The position numbers and the translations under genes are program-made. A stretch of 64,000 nt of DNA from Paraburkholderia hayleyella (GTDB taxonomy: Bacteria > Pseudomonadota > Gammaproteobacteria > Burkholderiales > Burkholderiaceae). The stretch covers positions 744,001 to 808,000 of the forward strand of contig NZ_QPES01000002.1 of the NCBI RefSeq assembly GCF_009455685.1, in the 5' to 3' direction. The notes under the pieces were generated by a model that was not told the origin of the DNA, ran no database searches, and saw only the letters and a list, made by a program, of their open reading frames with translations. The first letter of the stretch is position 1, and every line of letters begins with the position of its first letter. This document shows positions 10,029-19,280 of the stretch, one piece after another.

Positions 10029-11317
10029 TCAGCCGAGATTCGCTGGCGAACGCGTGAAGCGTCCGTAGATCACATACAGCACGAGTGTCGCTGCCAGCAG
10101 CAGGCCGCCCAGCGCACAGGCCATGCCCCAGTTGATCGTCACATTGGTGAAGTAAGCGACGTAATAGCTGACCATCTGGTCATCGGGGCCGCCGAGCAAG
10201 GCTGGCGTGATGTAGTAGCCAATCGCCAGGATGAACACCAGCAGCGCACCCGCGCCGACGCCGGGATAGGTCTGCGGCACATAAACCCGCCAGAACGCGG
10301 CAAACGGATGGCTACCTAGCGACACCGCAGCACGCTGGTAGGTGGGCGGGATAGATTTCATCACGCTGTACAGCGGCAAAATCATGAACGGCAGCAGGAT
10401 ATGCGTCATCGAGATATAAACGCCGATGCGGTTGAACAGCAACGGCAGCGGCGTCTGCAACAACCCACTGCCCACCAGCGCCTTGTTCACGAGGCCTTCG
10501 GTTTGCAACAGTACGATCCATGCGGCCACCCGCACGAGGATCGAAGTCCAGAACGGAATGAGCACCAGAATCATCACCAGATTGGCGCGCCGCTCGGATA
10601 GCGTCGAGATCCAGTAAGCCAGCGGATAACCCAGCAGCAGCGCGCACATCGTGACCACCGCGCCAATCAGGAAGGTTCGGCCGAAAACGGTCAGGTAAAT
10701 ACGCTGGTCGGTATGCGTCGGGGCGATGTGGCCAAACGCGTCTTGCCGATGATCCAGCGATGCCAGCAGATAAAACGGCGAATACGCCCGGCCATTTTTC
10801 GCAATCGCCTGCCAATAACCGACTTCGGCCCAGCGCGGATCGACGTCAAGCAGTCGCGCCCGGATTTGTGCCGCAGGCAGCGTACGGCCATTGTCGTCGG
10901 CCATGGGCATCGCGCGAGCCGTTTTCGAGACGAGCGAGCGAAACCCTGGAATCTCCGTATTGAGCCGCCGCGCCAGCCCCCCAGCGCTTCGCCGTTTTTC
11001 GCCACGCTCAGATCAGCCGCGAGCGCGGCATAAGCACTATCGGCAGGAGGCGTCTTGCGATCCCATTCGCGCAAGGCCTCCACCGTATGCGGCAGTGCCG
11101 ACACCACCTCGGGGTTCTGCACCGCGCGCGTCAGCAGCACGCCGATCGGAACCACGAAGATCAGCAGCAGAAAAATAGCGAGCGGCGCAACGAGCAACAG
11201 CGCCATCGCGCGTTTTTTCGCTTCGGCGACCTTGAGCTCGCGTTTCAGTTTGACTAACGCTTCGACTGTCGAGTCAGCGGCGATCGTTATAGTGCTCACG
11301 CTTGAGGTCTCCTGCAT
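10029..11317 (-). pseudogene. ABC transporter permease, PotB-like, frameshifted at a G6 run
   Basis: Two overlapping minus-strand frames together make one permease. The first (from ATG 11317, MQETSSVST) encodes an N-terminal helix (LLLVAPLAIFLLLIFVVPIGVLL) and the start of a large periplasmic insertion, and stays homologous up to KNGEALGG. The second frame resumes as LARRLNTEIPGF and continues through MPMADDNGR, LLGYPLAYWI and the EAA loop RAAVSLGSHPFAAFWRVYVP to the end at 10029. The switch falls in six C on the plus strand (10977-10982); a seventh G on the coding strand would restore one frame of about 430 residues, the length of permeases with this insertion. It may be a real inactivating deletion or a homopolymer sequencing error. 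If real, the transporter should not work. Confidence 0.85.
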
Positions 11318-11484
11318 GGCGGTTAACCGCGGCTGGCCTCAAGGCCAGCGGTGGAGCGGTAAACAATGAACGATGAACGATGGATGGTGGGAGAGCATGG
11401 CGCCATGCACGGAATACCGCATGCATCACGCGCCGGGCGCCGGGCGCCGGGTCTCTGATTCCAGTTTTAGCTTGGGCCTCGCAT

Positions 11485-12585
11485 TCAGGCGGCGGCACCG
11501 AACACGCGCAGATGCTCTGGCGCGAACTCGAGTGCAACCGGCACGCCTGGCGCGAAGGTATCAAGCGCGGGGGTACCGAGCGGCACCTTGACGAAGCATT
11601 CGTTTTGCTCGCGCAGCCCGCAGCGCATGCGCACGTGGTCGCCAAAATAAATCAGCCCGCGCGCCTCGCCCGCGAGCGCATTGCTGCCCGTGCGCGCCGC
11701 CCCTGCCACGAGATGCATGCGCTCGGGCCGGATGCAGGCGACAGCCGCCATGCCCGCTTGCACGCCGTCGATATTGCGCCCCTTCAGGCGCGTGCCATCC
11801 AGCAGATGCAGTTCGCAGAATTCGCCTTCGACGCTGACGATCGTGCCGCGCAACTGGTTGCTGTCGCCGATGAAATTGGCGACGAACTCATTGCCAGGCG
11901 ATTCATACAGCCGCTCCACGCTATCGAGCTGCTGCACGATGCCTTTATCGAAGACCGCGACGCGATCGGACATCGTCAGCGCCTCGCCCTGATCGTGCGT
12001 GACATAAACGAAGGTCAGGCCCAGCTTCTCGTGCAGCGATTTAAGTTCGTATTGCATGTGCTCGCGCAATTGCTTGTCGAGCGCCCCAAGCGGCTCGTCC
12101 ATCAGCACGAGCTTCGGCTCGAACACCAGCGCCCGCGCCAGTGCGATGCGCTGTTGCTGGCCACCCGAAAGCTGCGCCGGATAGCGTTTGCCAAAACGCT
12201 CCATCTGCACCATTTCAAGCGCATGCTGCACGCGTGCAACGCGCTCGCGCGCCGGAATCTTGCGCACCGTTAGCGGATACGCGATGTTCTGTTCGACTGT
12301 CAGATGCGGAAACAGCGCGTAGTTCTGAAACACCATGCCGATATCGCGCTTATGCGGCGGTACCGTATTGAGCAAGGTGCCATCCAGCCAGATTTCACCG
12401 CCCGTCGGGAATTCAAACCCCGCCAGCATCATCAGGCACGTCGTTTTGCCCGACCCGGATGGCCCTAGCAGCGTCAAAAACTCGCCTTTGTAGATATCGA
12501 GATCAAGCTGCTTGACGACAAGTGTTTCGCCGTCATAGGTCTTGCGCACCCCGCGAAAGCTGACGATCACGTCGCTGGTCTTCAT
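11485..12585 (-). CDS. ABC transporter ATP-binding protein, PotA-like
   Basis: 366-residue ATPase of the polyamine/iron/sulfate-type importers. It shows Walker A GPSGSGKTT (41-49), Q-loop MVFQNYALFPHLT (about 84-96), signature LSGGQQQR (139-146), Walker B LVLMDEPLGALD (159-170) and switch His in YVTHDQGEALTMSD, followed by a C-terminal TOBE regulatory domain. First gene of the minus-strand transporter operon. A 167-bp stretch separates it from the permease; it contains CGCCGGG three times (11431-11451) and no gene. Usually a periplasmic binding-protein gene sits in or next to such operons, but none is present here. Confidence 0.93.
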   Translation of the reverse strand: MKTSDVIVSFRGVRKTYDGETLVVKQLDLDIYKGEFLTLLGPSGSGKTTCLMMLAGFEFPTGGEIWLDGTLLNTVPPHKRDIGMVFQNYALFPHLTVEQNIAYPLTVRKIPARERVARVQHALEMVQMERFGKRYPAQLSGGQQQRIALARALVFEPKLVLMDEPLGALDKQLREHMQYELKSLHEKLGLTFVYVTHDQGEALTMSDRVAVFDKGIVQQLDSVERLYESPGNEFVANFIGDSNQLRGTIVSVEGEFCELHLLDGTRLKGRNIDGVQAGMAAVACIRPERMHLVAGAARTGSNALAGEARGLIYFGDHVRMRCGLREQNECFVKVPLGTPALDTFAPGVPVALEFAPEHLRVFGAAA

Positions 12586-12826
12586 CGTTCCTGTCCCCCT
12601 GTCTATGGCTCATCGGGCTTAAGCCCGGGTTACCGAACCGGCTTGCCCTGCCGTCACGGCTCAATGCCGCGCGATTATTTCAAGATAATTTTTACGTGAC
12701 CCACTATAGCCGCTTGCCGTGTGGCCATTAAAGCCAATTCATTAATCCGCATAAGTCCACTTTCCTGCGTGGACTGATGCGGCATCGGGTAGATGACAGG
12801 CGGGTGGTGGATGAATTACAGGGTTC

Positions 12827-15800
12827 TTACTTCAGACCAAAATCCACCCGCGTGGTCGCGCCTTTATCGCTGATGCCCTTGGCATCGAGCTTGGGCGCAA
12901 CGATGAAAATGCGGCTGCTGTCGATCTTGCCTTCGAAGTATTGCCGCACGTGTTGGGTACGGCGCTGGGCGAGCTCGCGCAGACTGGCCTCGTCGACGGA
13001 CGCGTGTTCCGCCAGCGCCTGTTTCATCACCTCATCGGGCTGGGATTTGGTCATTCCAATCAGGTTGCGTGGTTTTTTGAAGTCAGCGTTCTTGTACGCT
13101 TTCGTCAGATATTTGCTGTATTCGTCGGGCGTGACCGTGACCGTGGACAAATCAATGCTTTCACCATTGCCCACCAAACCCTTGATCTTTTGCTGCTTCA
13201 CCAGCCGCTCCACGTATAGCTCACGCAACGCGGGCTCGTCGAGCTTGGGGTCAACGCGGCCAATCAGGTCGAGGCGGATCGATGGCTTGTCCGCCAGGGC
13301 TCGGGCGATCGTGTCGAGTTTTTTGTCCGAGGCGGCGGAAAGCTTCGCCGAGCCGGGTTCGAATTCGACGTAGCCCAGTTCCTGGCCATTGCCGCCAAAC
13401 GCGCTGGCCAACAGCGTGAACGGCGCGGTCACCGCTTTTTGCAGCAGGTTCAGCAGCGCGTGCCAGATCAGCCCGCCCAGACTGAACTCCGGGTTGTCGA
13501 GCGAGCCGTGCACCGGAATATTCACGTCGATTTCACCGCGTGAATTTTTTAACAGCGAGATCGCTAGCCGAACCGGCAGCCTGGTCGCCGTTTTGTTGTC
13601 GACGTGATCGCCAAACGTCAACTGGTCGATGAACAGATGGTTATTCGCGCTCAACTGGTTGTTTTCGAGTTTGTAATGCAAATCGACATTGAGCTTGCCT
13701 TTGGTAATCGGGTAGCCCGCGTACTTCGCCGAATACGGCGTCAGGTTGGTCAGCGCAATGCTGTGGGCCGTGGCGGTCAGATCGAGCGCGGGCTTCTGGA
13801 TCAACGGGTTGACCGTGCCGCGAATCGCCAGCGGCCCGTTCGCTGCGAGTTGCGCATCGATATCGACGGCCGCCGAGGTTTTGGATTCGGTGCCAAAAGC
13901 GCCCACGGTGCCCTTGATATGCACGAGGTCCGCGGTGAAATTCGGCTTGATGAAGTTATCGGTGTATTTCACCCGGCCGTTTTGCAGCACCAACTGGCCA
14001 AAATGCAATCTGACCGGATGCTGGGGCGGGGCCGCCGCGACCACGGTAGCCGGAACCGATGCGCCTGAGGCGGCGTCGGCAGTGGCGGCGCTGGCGACGA
14101 AGGCAGGCTCCGGCGCTGACGCTGACACAGGCGCTGATGCGGCCTCCGGTGTCAGTGGCACAGGCTCATGCCCGTCGCTCGCCGCACCGCGCGTGAGCGA
14201 CTGTGCGGCACCGGTTTTCTGGGCGACGACCTCTTTCAGATTCAGCTTGCCTTGCGCATCGAGCATCACGCGGCCATAGAAATGGGCGAACGTCACGCGG
14301 GCGGTATCAATATCCACGCCACTCGCGTCGTAGTTGGCCTTGAGGCCCGTGAACGCCAGCGAGCGCCAGCCCGCGAAGGAATCGGAAGTCACCTTGTCGA
14401 GCATGCGCACGTCCACCAGCGCAGCGTCGCCGCGATAAGTGGCTTTCAGGGCGCGCGCCTGGCTGAGCGCCAGGTGACCGTTGGCATTCAGCCAGGCACT
14501 GGCAATCACGGTGTTGAGCGCCTGGCCGAAGTACGGCTCGAACGCCGTGGTATCGAGCCGCTGGGCATTGAGTTTCAGCGAAAGCTTGAGCGGCGTGGGG
14601 GTCACCTCGCCGCTGGCCGCCAGCGTGCCCTTGCGGTTGAGCGTCACGCGCAGATTCAACGGCAGCGGGCGCTTCATATCCTGGCTGATCTGCCGCACGT
14701 TCAGTTGCAAGGGCGCAAGCGTCAGCTTGACGGGCCGCGGGGTACTGCGGTCAAGCCAGGTCGCGCTGCTATCCGTCAGATTCAGCTCGCCAATCGAATA
14801 GCGCCAGCCGGGCTCCTGTTCGAGTTTTTTCAGGGCGCTGCGCGCTGGGGCAGCCTGATGCGGCCCGGCGAGCGCCGCCAGGTCGATGCGCCCGTCTTTC
14901 CAGCGTTCGGCGTTGAGCGTGAGGCCGCTCGCGTCAACACGGGCGATTTCGGCCAGGCGAGCCGGCACGTCAACCTGTTTCACTTCGATGCGGCCTTGCG
15001 CGAGGGTCAAGGCCGGGGCCTTGCTGCGCGGCGCTGCGAGCTTGAGCGCCTGCACGGTCAGCGCACTTTCGCCCAGCTTGAGATTCAGCGGTGTCTGACT
15101 CCAGTCCGCACTGACGCTCGCGTTGGCCGATACCGTGCCCGCGCTCACCTGAGCGGCCGTCACGCCATCCAGATACGGCTGCAACAGCGGCAAGGATAAG
15201 GTTTTGAGATCGATTTGCGCCAGCGCGGTATGCGTTGCCAGGCCCAGCGTGCCTGCGGCATCGAGCGAACCCGGCGCATCGCGGAAGGCGGTACTCAGCG
15301 TGAAATGCGCGGGGGTTTTGCCGAGCGTCGAGAAATCGGCGAGACCGACGGCGATCTTCGTCAAGCCGAGTTGCGTCGGCCGTGACGCGGCGGCATCGCT
15401 GAAATTGAGCGTGCCGTTGTTCAGCGCAAAATGTTTGACCGACAGGTTAAGGGGAGCCGCCTTGGTCGCGGCAGTCGCGGCATGCGCCACAGGCGTCTTG
15501 CTGGCGCCTGCCGCAGGTTGGGCGACGGGCGCTTGGGCCGCCAGCATCCGCTCAATGCTCAAGACCCCGGCCTTGTCGCGCGCCAGATTGACGGTTGGCG
15601 CCTCCACGCGGATCTCATCGAAGCGATAGCTGTGTTTCAGGGGCTCAAGCGTCGCGGCGGCGAGGTGCAACGCCTGCGCCGCAAAAAAGGGCTTGTGCTG
15701 GGCGTCGAGCAGATGAACCTGGGTCAGATCCGTGGTGCCGCTCACGCGCAGCGTCGGGGCCTCGCCGGACATCTCGAAGTCCATTTTGAGATTGACCGAG

Positions 15801-16570
15801 AGCTTGCCGGACTGCACGACAACCGGCAGTTTGACCGGCACATAGGACAGCAGGCGCGGCACATCGAACCCAGAGAAACGCAACGCTACTTCGGATTCAC
15901 GCGAGGCCATAAACGGCTTGGTCTTGCCATTGAGCTCCAGCGGGTTGCCGTTGAGCCGTGCGCGCAGCAGCGGCTCAACGAAAATATCGGTTTTCGTGGG
16001 TAGCGTGGCGATGAATGGAATACCGAGCTTCCAGTGATCGAGCACATGTTTCTCGCCAAGCAGACGGTCGTCGAACGTGATCTGGCCATTTTCGAGGCGA
16101 ATATTCGACACGGAAAACAGCGCGGGCTTGCTCCCAGGGGCGGCGGGCTTCGAGAATTTTTCGATGAGATCCGTGAAATTGAAACGTTGCGCGCCGTAGC
16201 GCACGAGATGCACACGCGGCGAATCAATCCGCACCTCGTTGATGACCGGCGCCGCGTGCAACAGCGAACTCCACGATGGACGCACCAGCAGGCGTTCGAT
16301 ATCGACGAAGGCTCCCGCGCCGTCACGCTCGCCGATATGGATGCGGTTCGCTTCGAGGCTGAGGGTGTACGGATTGAGTGCGATGCGGCCAATGCTGACA
16401 GGCCGCTCAAGCTGTTTGCCGAGCTGCTGTTCAGCGACATGGCGGATCAGGGGGGGGCCGGCAAAAAAGCCCAGCAGACCCGCGACCACGAGAAAAATAA
16501 TGAGCCCAATCACGCCCCGGCGAAGGCGTGACATGCAGGTAGCAAGTGTTGTTCGATTTATGAATGCCAT
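12827..16570 (-). CDS. DUF748 / AsmA-like envelope protein
   Basis: 1247 residues from ATG 16570 (MAFINRTTLATCMSR); ATG 16534 (MSRLRRG) is an alternative. A basic start is followed by one membrane helix (GLIIFLVVAGLLGFFAGPPL), then a very long periplasmic body with AsmA/DUF748-type repeats (for example DIERLLVRPSWSSLL, SGFDVPRLLSYVP, GKLNVDLHYKLENNQLSANN), and near the C-terminus an OmpA-like element (YVEFEPGSAKLSAASDKKLDTI). AsmA-like proteins are long beta-groove bridges implicated in moving phospholipid between membranes; for DUF748 members this is inferred from family resemblance. An Ala/Pro/Ser-rich linker lies near the middle. The open frame extends upstream of 16570 but overlaps the next gene, which supports the internal start. 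Stand-alone unit. Confidence 0.88.
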   Translation of the reverse strand: MAFINRTTLATCMSRLRRGVIGLIIFLVVAGLLGFFAGPPLIRHVAEQQLGKQLERPVSIGRIALNPYTLSLEANRIHIGERDGAGAFVDIERLLVRPSWSSLLHAAPVINEVRIDSPRVHLVRYGAQRFNFTDLIEKFSKPAAPGSKPALFSVSNIRLENGQITFDDRLLGEKHVLDHWKLGIPFIATLPTKTDIFVEPLLRARLNGNPLELNGKTKPFMASRESEVALRFSGFDVPRLLSYVPVKLPVVVQSGKLSVNLKMDFEMSGEAPTLRVSGTTDLTQVHLLDAQHKPFFAAQALHLAAATLEPLKHSYRFDEIRVEAPTVNLARDKAGVLSIERMLAAQAPVAQPAAGASKTPVAHAATAATKAAPLNLSVKHFALNNGTLNFSDAAASRPTQLGLTKIAVGLADFSTLGKTPAHFTLSTAFRDAPGSLDAAGTLGLATHTALAQIDLKTLSLPLLQPYLDGVTAAQVSAGTVSANASVSADWSQTPLNLKLGESALTVQALKLAAPRSKAPALTLAQGRIEVKQVDVPARLAEIARVDASGLTLNAERWKDGRIDLAALAGPHQAAPARSALKKLEQEPGWRYSIGELNLTDSSATWLDRSTPRPVKLTLAPLQLNVRQISQDMKRPLPLNLRVTLNRKGTLAASGEVTPTPLKLSLKLNAQRLDTTAFEPYFGQALNTVIASAWLNANGHLALSQARALKATYRGDAALVDVRMLDKVTSDSFAGWRSLAFTGLKANYDASGVDIDTARVTFAHFYGRVMLDAQGKLNLKEVVAQKTGAAQSLTRGAASDGHEPVPLTPEAASAPVSASAPEPAFVASAATADAASGASVPATVVAAAPPQHPVRLHFGQLVLQNGRVKYTDNFIKPNFTADLVHIKGTVGAFGTESKTSAAVDIDAQLAANGPLAIRGTVNPLIQKPALDLTATAHSIALTNLTPYSAKYAGYPITKGKLNVDLHYKLENNQLSANNHLFIDQLTFGDHVDNKTATRLPVRLAISLLKNSRGEIDVNIPVHGSLDNPEFSLGGLIWHALLNLLQKAVTAPFTLLASAFGGNGQELGYVEFEPGSAKLSAASDKKLDTIARALADKPSIRLDLIGRVDPKLDEPALRELYVERLVKQQKIKGLVGNGESIDLSTVTVTPDEYSKYLTKAYKNADFKKPRNLIGMTKSQPDEVMKQALAEHASVDEASLRELAQRRTQHVRQYFEGKIDSSRIFIVAPKLDAKGISDKGATTRVDFGLK

Positions 16571-16724
16571 GTTCGACCATGTATGACGCGGCGGATAATC
16601 CGCTGCAATGACGAAGTTCCAGCCCGCAGCCAGTATACGCATACGCGCTACGCGTGACGCTTTGGGCCCCCTGCTACGGCAGCGCCTGCTTCGCTGCTTG
16701 CAGCTGATCGTCGCTGGCCGCCGC

Positions 16725-18185
16725 TTATTTTCGCTTAGCCCGCCGCTGTGCTTGCGGCACCACGGCAGGCGGCTGCCAGCCGTCCCCTTCCGCGCCACCC
16801 AGCGCCTCCAGCTGCGGCGCATAGAGCCGCAGCACGAGTTCAAAAGCACCACGTGGCACAGGCAGCCAGTTCGCGGCCTTGACCCGGCTAGCGGAGAGCA
16901 CCACCTCTAACGAGCCATCGGCATTGCGCCTGGCGCCGTGACGCTCGCCACCGCTCACGCTGCGCTGTGCGCCCTGGCCCAGCGCACCATCGGGCGTATA
17001 AGCCGTGAGCGACCAGAAACCTCGTACTGGCGGCAACTGGCCCGGCGCGAAACGTACGACATAGCGTTTCGCGCCATTCAGCGGCTGCCCCCGGCTATCC
17101 GTGCGCACCCACGCGCGCAGTTCATCGCGTAGCGTGCCAATGCCTGGCTGCGTCGAGGCCGCGAACGCCCGCAACGCGTAATCCGTGCCGTACTGGCCGA
17201 CCCCATCGCCTAGCCAGGACCAGCCCTTGTCCGTCATCAAATTTGACGGTGCGGTGGCCACTCGCTCCCGGCCTGTGGCCACACCCCGCTCTATCTGGGA
17301 GAGCCGGGCCCCCGTGGGCATGCGCAGCGGCGCGCCGGGCTTCACGCCAATCTCGGCGAGTCCTTGCAGCGCATGCGCATCGGCCGTCGCGGGCGGATTA
17401 TCCCCAAGTGCCTCGGCCAGGCGTCCGAAAAAAGCGCCAGCCGGCAGCGCGGCGAGCTGCGCTGCCGGCGTATCAGGCAAAGACACAGCGGTGTCAGGGC
17501 GATCACTACGCGCTACCGCGCTGAACGCGCGCTGCTGGCCGAGATAAACGCTCAGCGGCTCGACCCGCATGGCGCGTTGCAAGCCGCGCACCGCCGCGAT
17601 ATCGCGCGGCCCATTCGCCTGAACCCGGACATTCGCCCATAGATAGCGCGTCGGTACCTCGACACGCGTCACGCTGCGCGGCAGGGTGCCCTGCCAGCCC
17701 GGCCCGACGAAGGCGATGGTTTGCGCCTTGAGGCCCGTCACCCGGGACGGGCCTGGCGTATCCGCCGACCAAACTACATTGGTCCACATGTCGAGCACGC
17801 GGGCATCGGCATAACGCCCGCCGAAATTAGGCAAGGTCAGCACGACCGGCTCCGCGCCGACATCGAGCCAGCCGCTGGAAGCAAGCGTATCGAGACTGGG
17901 AAAAGCCGGATTCAATGCCCCCGGCGAAGGCAGCGCGCGCGCGTGCCGCAGCGCGTTCAGGCTCTCCTGACCAGGCCCGGCACCAATGGCGGTGTCGCGT
18001 GCGGTAGTCATCAGCACCAGCGGATAGCCAAAAACATAGGCATCGGCGGCCTGATCCTGAACCCAGCTTCCCGCTCGTGAAGCCGTCTCAGGCGGCGAGG
18101 CCGCACAACCCGCCAGCACAACAAGACTGACAAGGACGGCGCAAGTCTTGCGCCAGGCAAACAGCGTGCGGTGATTGCTTTTCAT
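16725..18185 (-). CDS. DUF1254/DUF1214-domain lipoprotein
   Basis: 486 residues from ATG 18185 (MKSNHRT). The N-terminus is a lipoprotein signal with lipobox VLAGC, so it is exported and lipid-anchored. The N-terminal half fits DUF1254 (DAYVFGYPLVLMTTARDTA, TLASSGWLDVGAEPVVLTLP, RYADARVLDMWTNV), the C-terminal half DUF1214 (KRYVVRFAPGQLPPVRGFWSLTAYTPDG, LPVPRGAFELVLRLYAP). Family members are widely distributed and of unknown biochemical role. An upstream in-frame ATG at 18263 would precede the signal peptide and is unlikely. It is transcribed towards the DUF748 gene, 154 bp away, and is divergent from the PaiB-like gene. Confidence 0.88.
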   Translation of the reverse strand: MKSNHRTLFAWRKTCAVLVSLVVLAGCAASPPETASRAGSWVQDQAADAYVFGYPLVLMTTARDTAIGAGPGQESLNALRHARALPSPGALNPAFPSLDTLASSGWLDVGAEPVVLTLPNFGGRYADARVLDMWTNVVWSADTPGPSRVTGLKAQTIAFVGPGWQGTLPRSVTRVEVPTRYLWANVRVQANGPRDIAAVRGLQRAMRVEPLSVYLGQQRAFSAVARSDRPDTAVSLPDTPAAQLAALPAGAFFGRLAEALGDNPPATADAHALQGLAEIGVKPGAPLRMPTGARLSQIERGVATGRERVATAPSNLMTDKGWSWLGDGVGQYGTDYALRAFAASTQPGIGTLRDELRAWVRTDSRGQPLNGAKRYVVRFAPGQLPPVRGFWSLTAYTPDGALGQGAQRSVSGGERHGARRNADGSLEVVLSASRVKAANWLPVPRGAFELVLRLYAPQLEALGGAEGDGWQPPAVVPQAQRRAKRK

Positions 18186-18463
18186 TGTTGGTGTCAAGCG
18201 GATGGAAGAAGAACCGGTTGAAAGCATCGCTAGCCTCTTGGTCGTGCCTGTGCAAGGTGTCATGGCCAGCCCGATAATGACGCTGACGCACGCCCCTCAG
18301 CAACGCTGCAAAACGGCAGTTGTATCGCATCCGCCGCACCCCGACAAGTCTCTCGCACAATCGTGCAACGCTGCTGCAGCGCGGTATCGTAGCGTTTCCG
18401 CATGAAACTTGCCGGCACTACGCCCAGGGTTTGTATTCATCGCCGTCCTTATCGGAGTTCCGT

Positions 18464-19108
18464 ATGTATTTGCCCGCGCATTTCGCAGAAAACCGCTCTG
18501 AACCGCTGCACCAGCTCATCGCAGATCATCCCTTTGGCACGCTGGTCACACAGGGTCCGGCCGGGCTGGATGCCAACCATCTACCGTTTGACTTCGCACC
18601 AGATAACGGGCCGCTCGGAACGCTGCGCGCCCACGTGGCACGGGCTAATCCGGTCTGGCAGGAAGCGGCGGCACAGGAGACCCTGGTGATTTTTCAGGGC
18701 CCGGCGGCTTATATTTCGCCGAGCTGGTATCCAGACAAGCATGAAACCCATCGGCAGGTACCCACCTACAACTATATGGTGGTGCATGCCCACGGGCGGA
18801 TCGTAGTGCGCGACGACGAAAAGTTCCTGCGTGGCCTCGTCGGCCGGTTGACGCGCAAGATGGAAGCCCACGAAGCCCAGCCCTGGAAAATGAGCGACGC
18901 GCCCGCCGATTTCATGACTCAGATGCTGGCTGCCATCGTCGGGTTGGAGATCGAAATCACGCGGCTGGTCGGCAAATGGAAGCTCGGGCAGAACAAGGCC
19001 GTGCGCGACCGGCTAGGCCCAGCTGTGGCGCTGGAGGCACGCGGCGGCGAGCAGCAGGTCGCGCTGGCCGGAGCGATACGTGAGAGCCTGCCGCCTTCTG
19101 AGCGTTAA
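18464..19108 (+). CDS. PaiB-family FMN-binding protein
   Basis: 214 residues from ATG 18464 (MYLPAHFAENRSEPLHQLI), the conserved start of the PaiB family. Further signatures are GLDANHLPFDF, the split-barrel stretch HVARANPVWQ, LVIFQGPAAYISPSWYPDKHE and TYNYMVVHAHG, and the C-terminal LEIEITRLVGKWKLGQNK. The Bacillus founder was described as a negative regulator of sporulation/degradative enzymes; the fold is a flavin-reductase-like split barrel, so the real activity may be FMN-dependent. A TCGGAG ribosome site precedes the ATG. Upstream in-frame codons exist but lack family similarity. Confidence 0.9.
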   Translation: MYLPAHFAENRSEPLHQLIADHPFGTLVTQGPAGLDANHLPFDFAPDNGPLGTLRAHVARANPVWQEAAAQETLVIFQGPAAYISPSWYPDKHETHRQVPTYNYMVVHAHGRIVVRDDEKFLRGLVGRLTRKMEAHEAQPWKMSDAPADFMTQMLAAIVGLEIEITRLVGKWKLGQNKAVRDRLGPAVALEARGGEQQVALAGAIRESLPPSER

Positions 19109-19206
19109 GCGCTGAGGCTGAGGGCTGGGATAAAACACGGAAGATCACGCTCAACCGGACGCAACGCTTGAGGCAACGGCTCCGCGAACTCATCGCTCGC
19201 CCGTGC

Positions 19207-19237
19207 TTGACCTTCCCAGTACAGGAAGGTTGACACT
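19207..19237 (+). promoter_or_regulatory. CueR-type copper-responsive promoter/operator of copA
   Basis: A perfect 7-7-7 dyad ACCTTCC-CAGTACA-GGAAGGT occupies 19210-19230, embedded between a -35 TTGACC (19207-19212) and a -10-like GACACT (19232-19237) with a 19-bp spacer. This over-long spacer with the ACCTTCC/GGAAGGT dyad is the known architecture of MerR-family CueR promoters. It ends 43 bp before the copA start, so copper-induced transcription of copA is a strong prediction. No cueR gene is in the window. Confidence 0.9.
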
Positions 19238-19280
19238 ACCGGCATGACTCGTCTTCCTTCATTCCGGATACCGCACAACC

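Noticed and set aside
12614..12627. Perfect 14-bp palindrome CGGGCTTAAGCCCG upstream of the PotA-like gene
   Set aside because: Symmetry is clear, but there is no T-run for a terminator and no second copy or known match to call it an operator.
16570..16852. 94-codon N-terminal extension of the DUF748 protein
   Set aside because: It overlaps the end of the DUF1254 gene, lacks similarity and would place the membrane helix far from the N-terminus.
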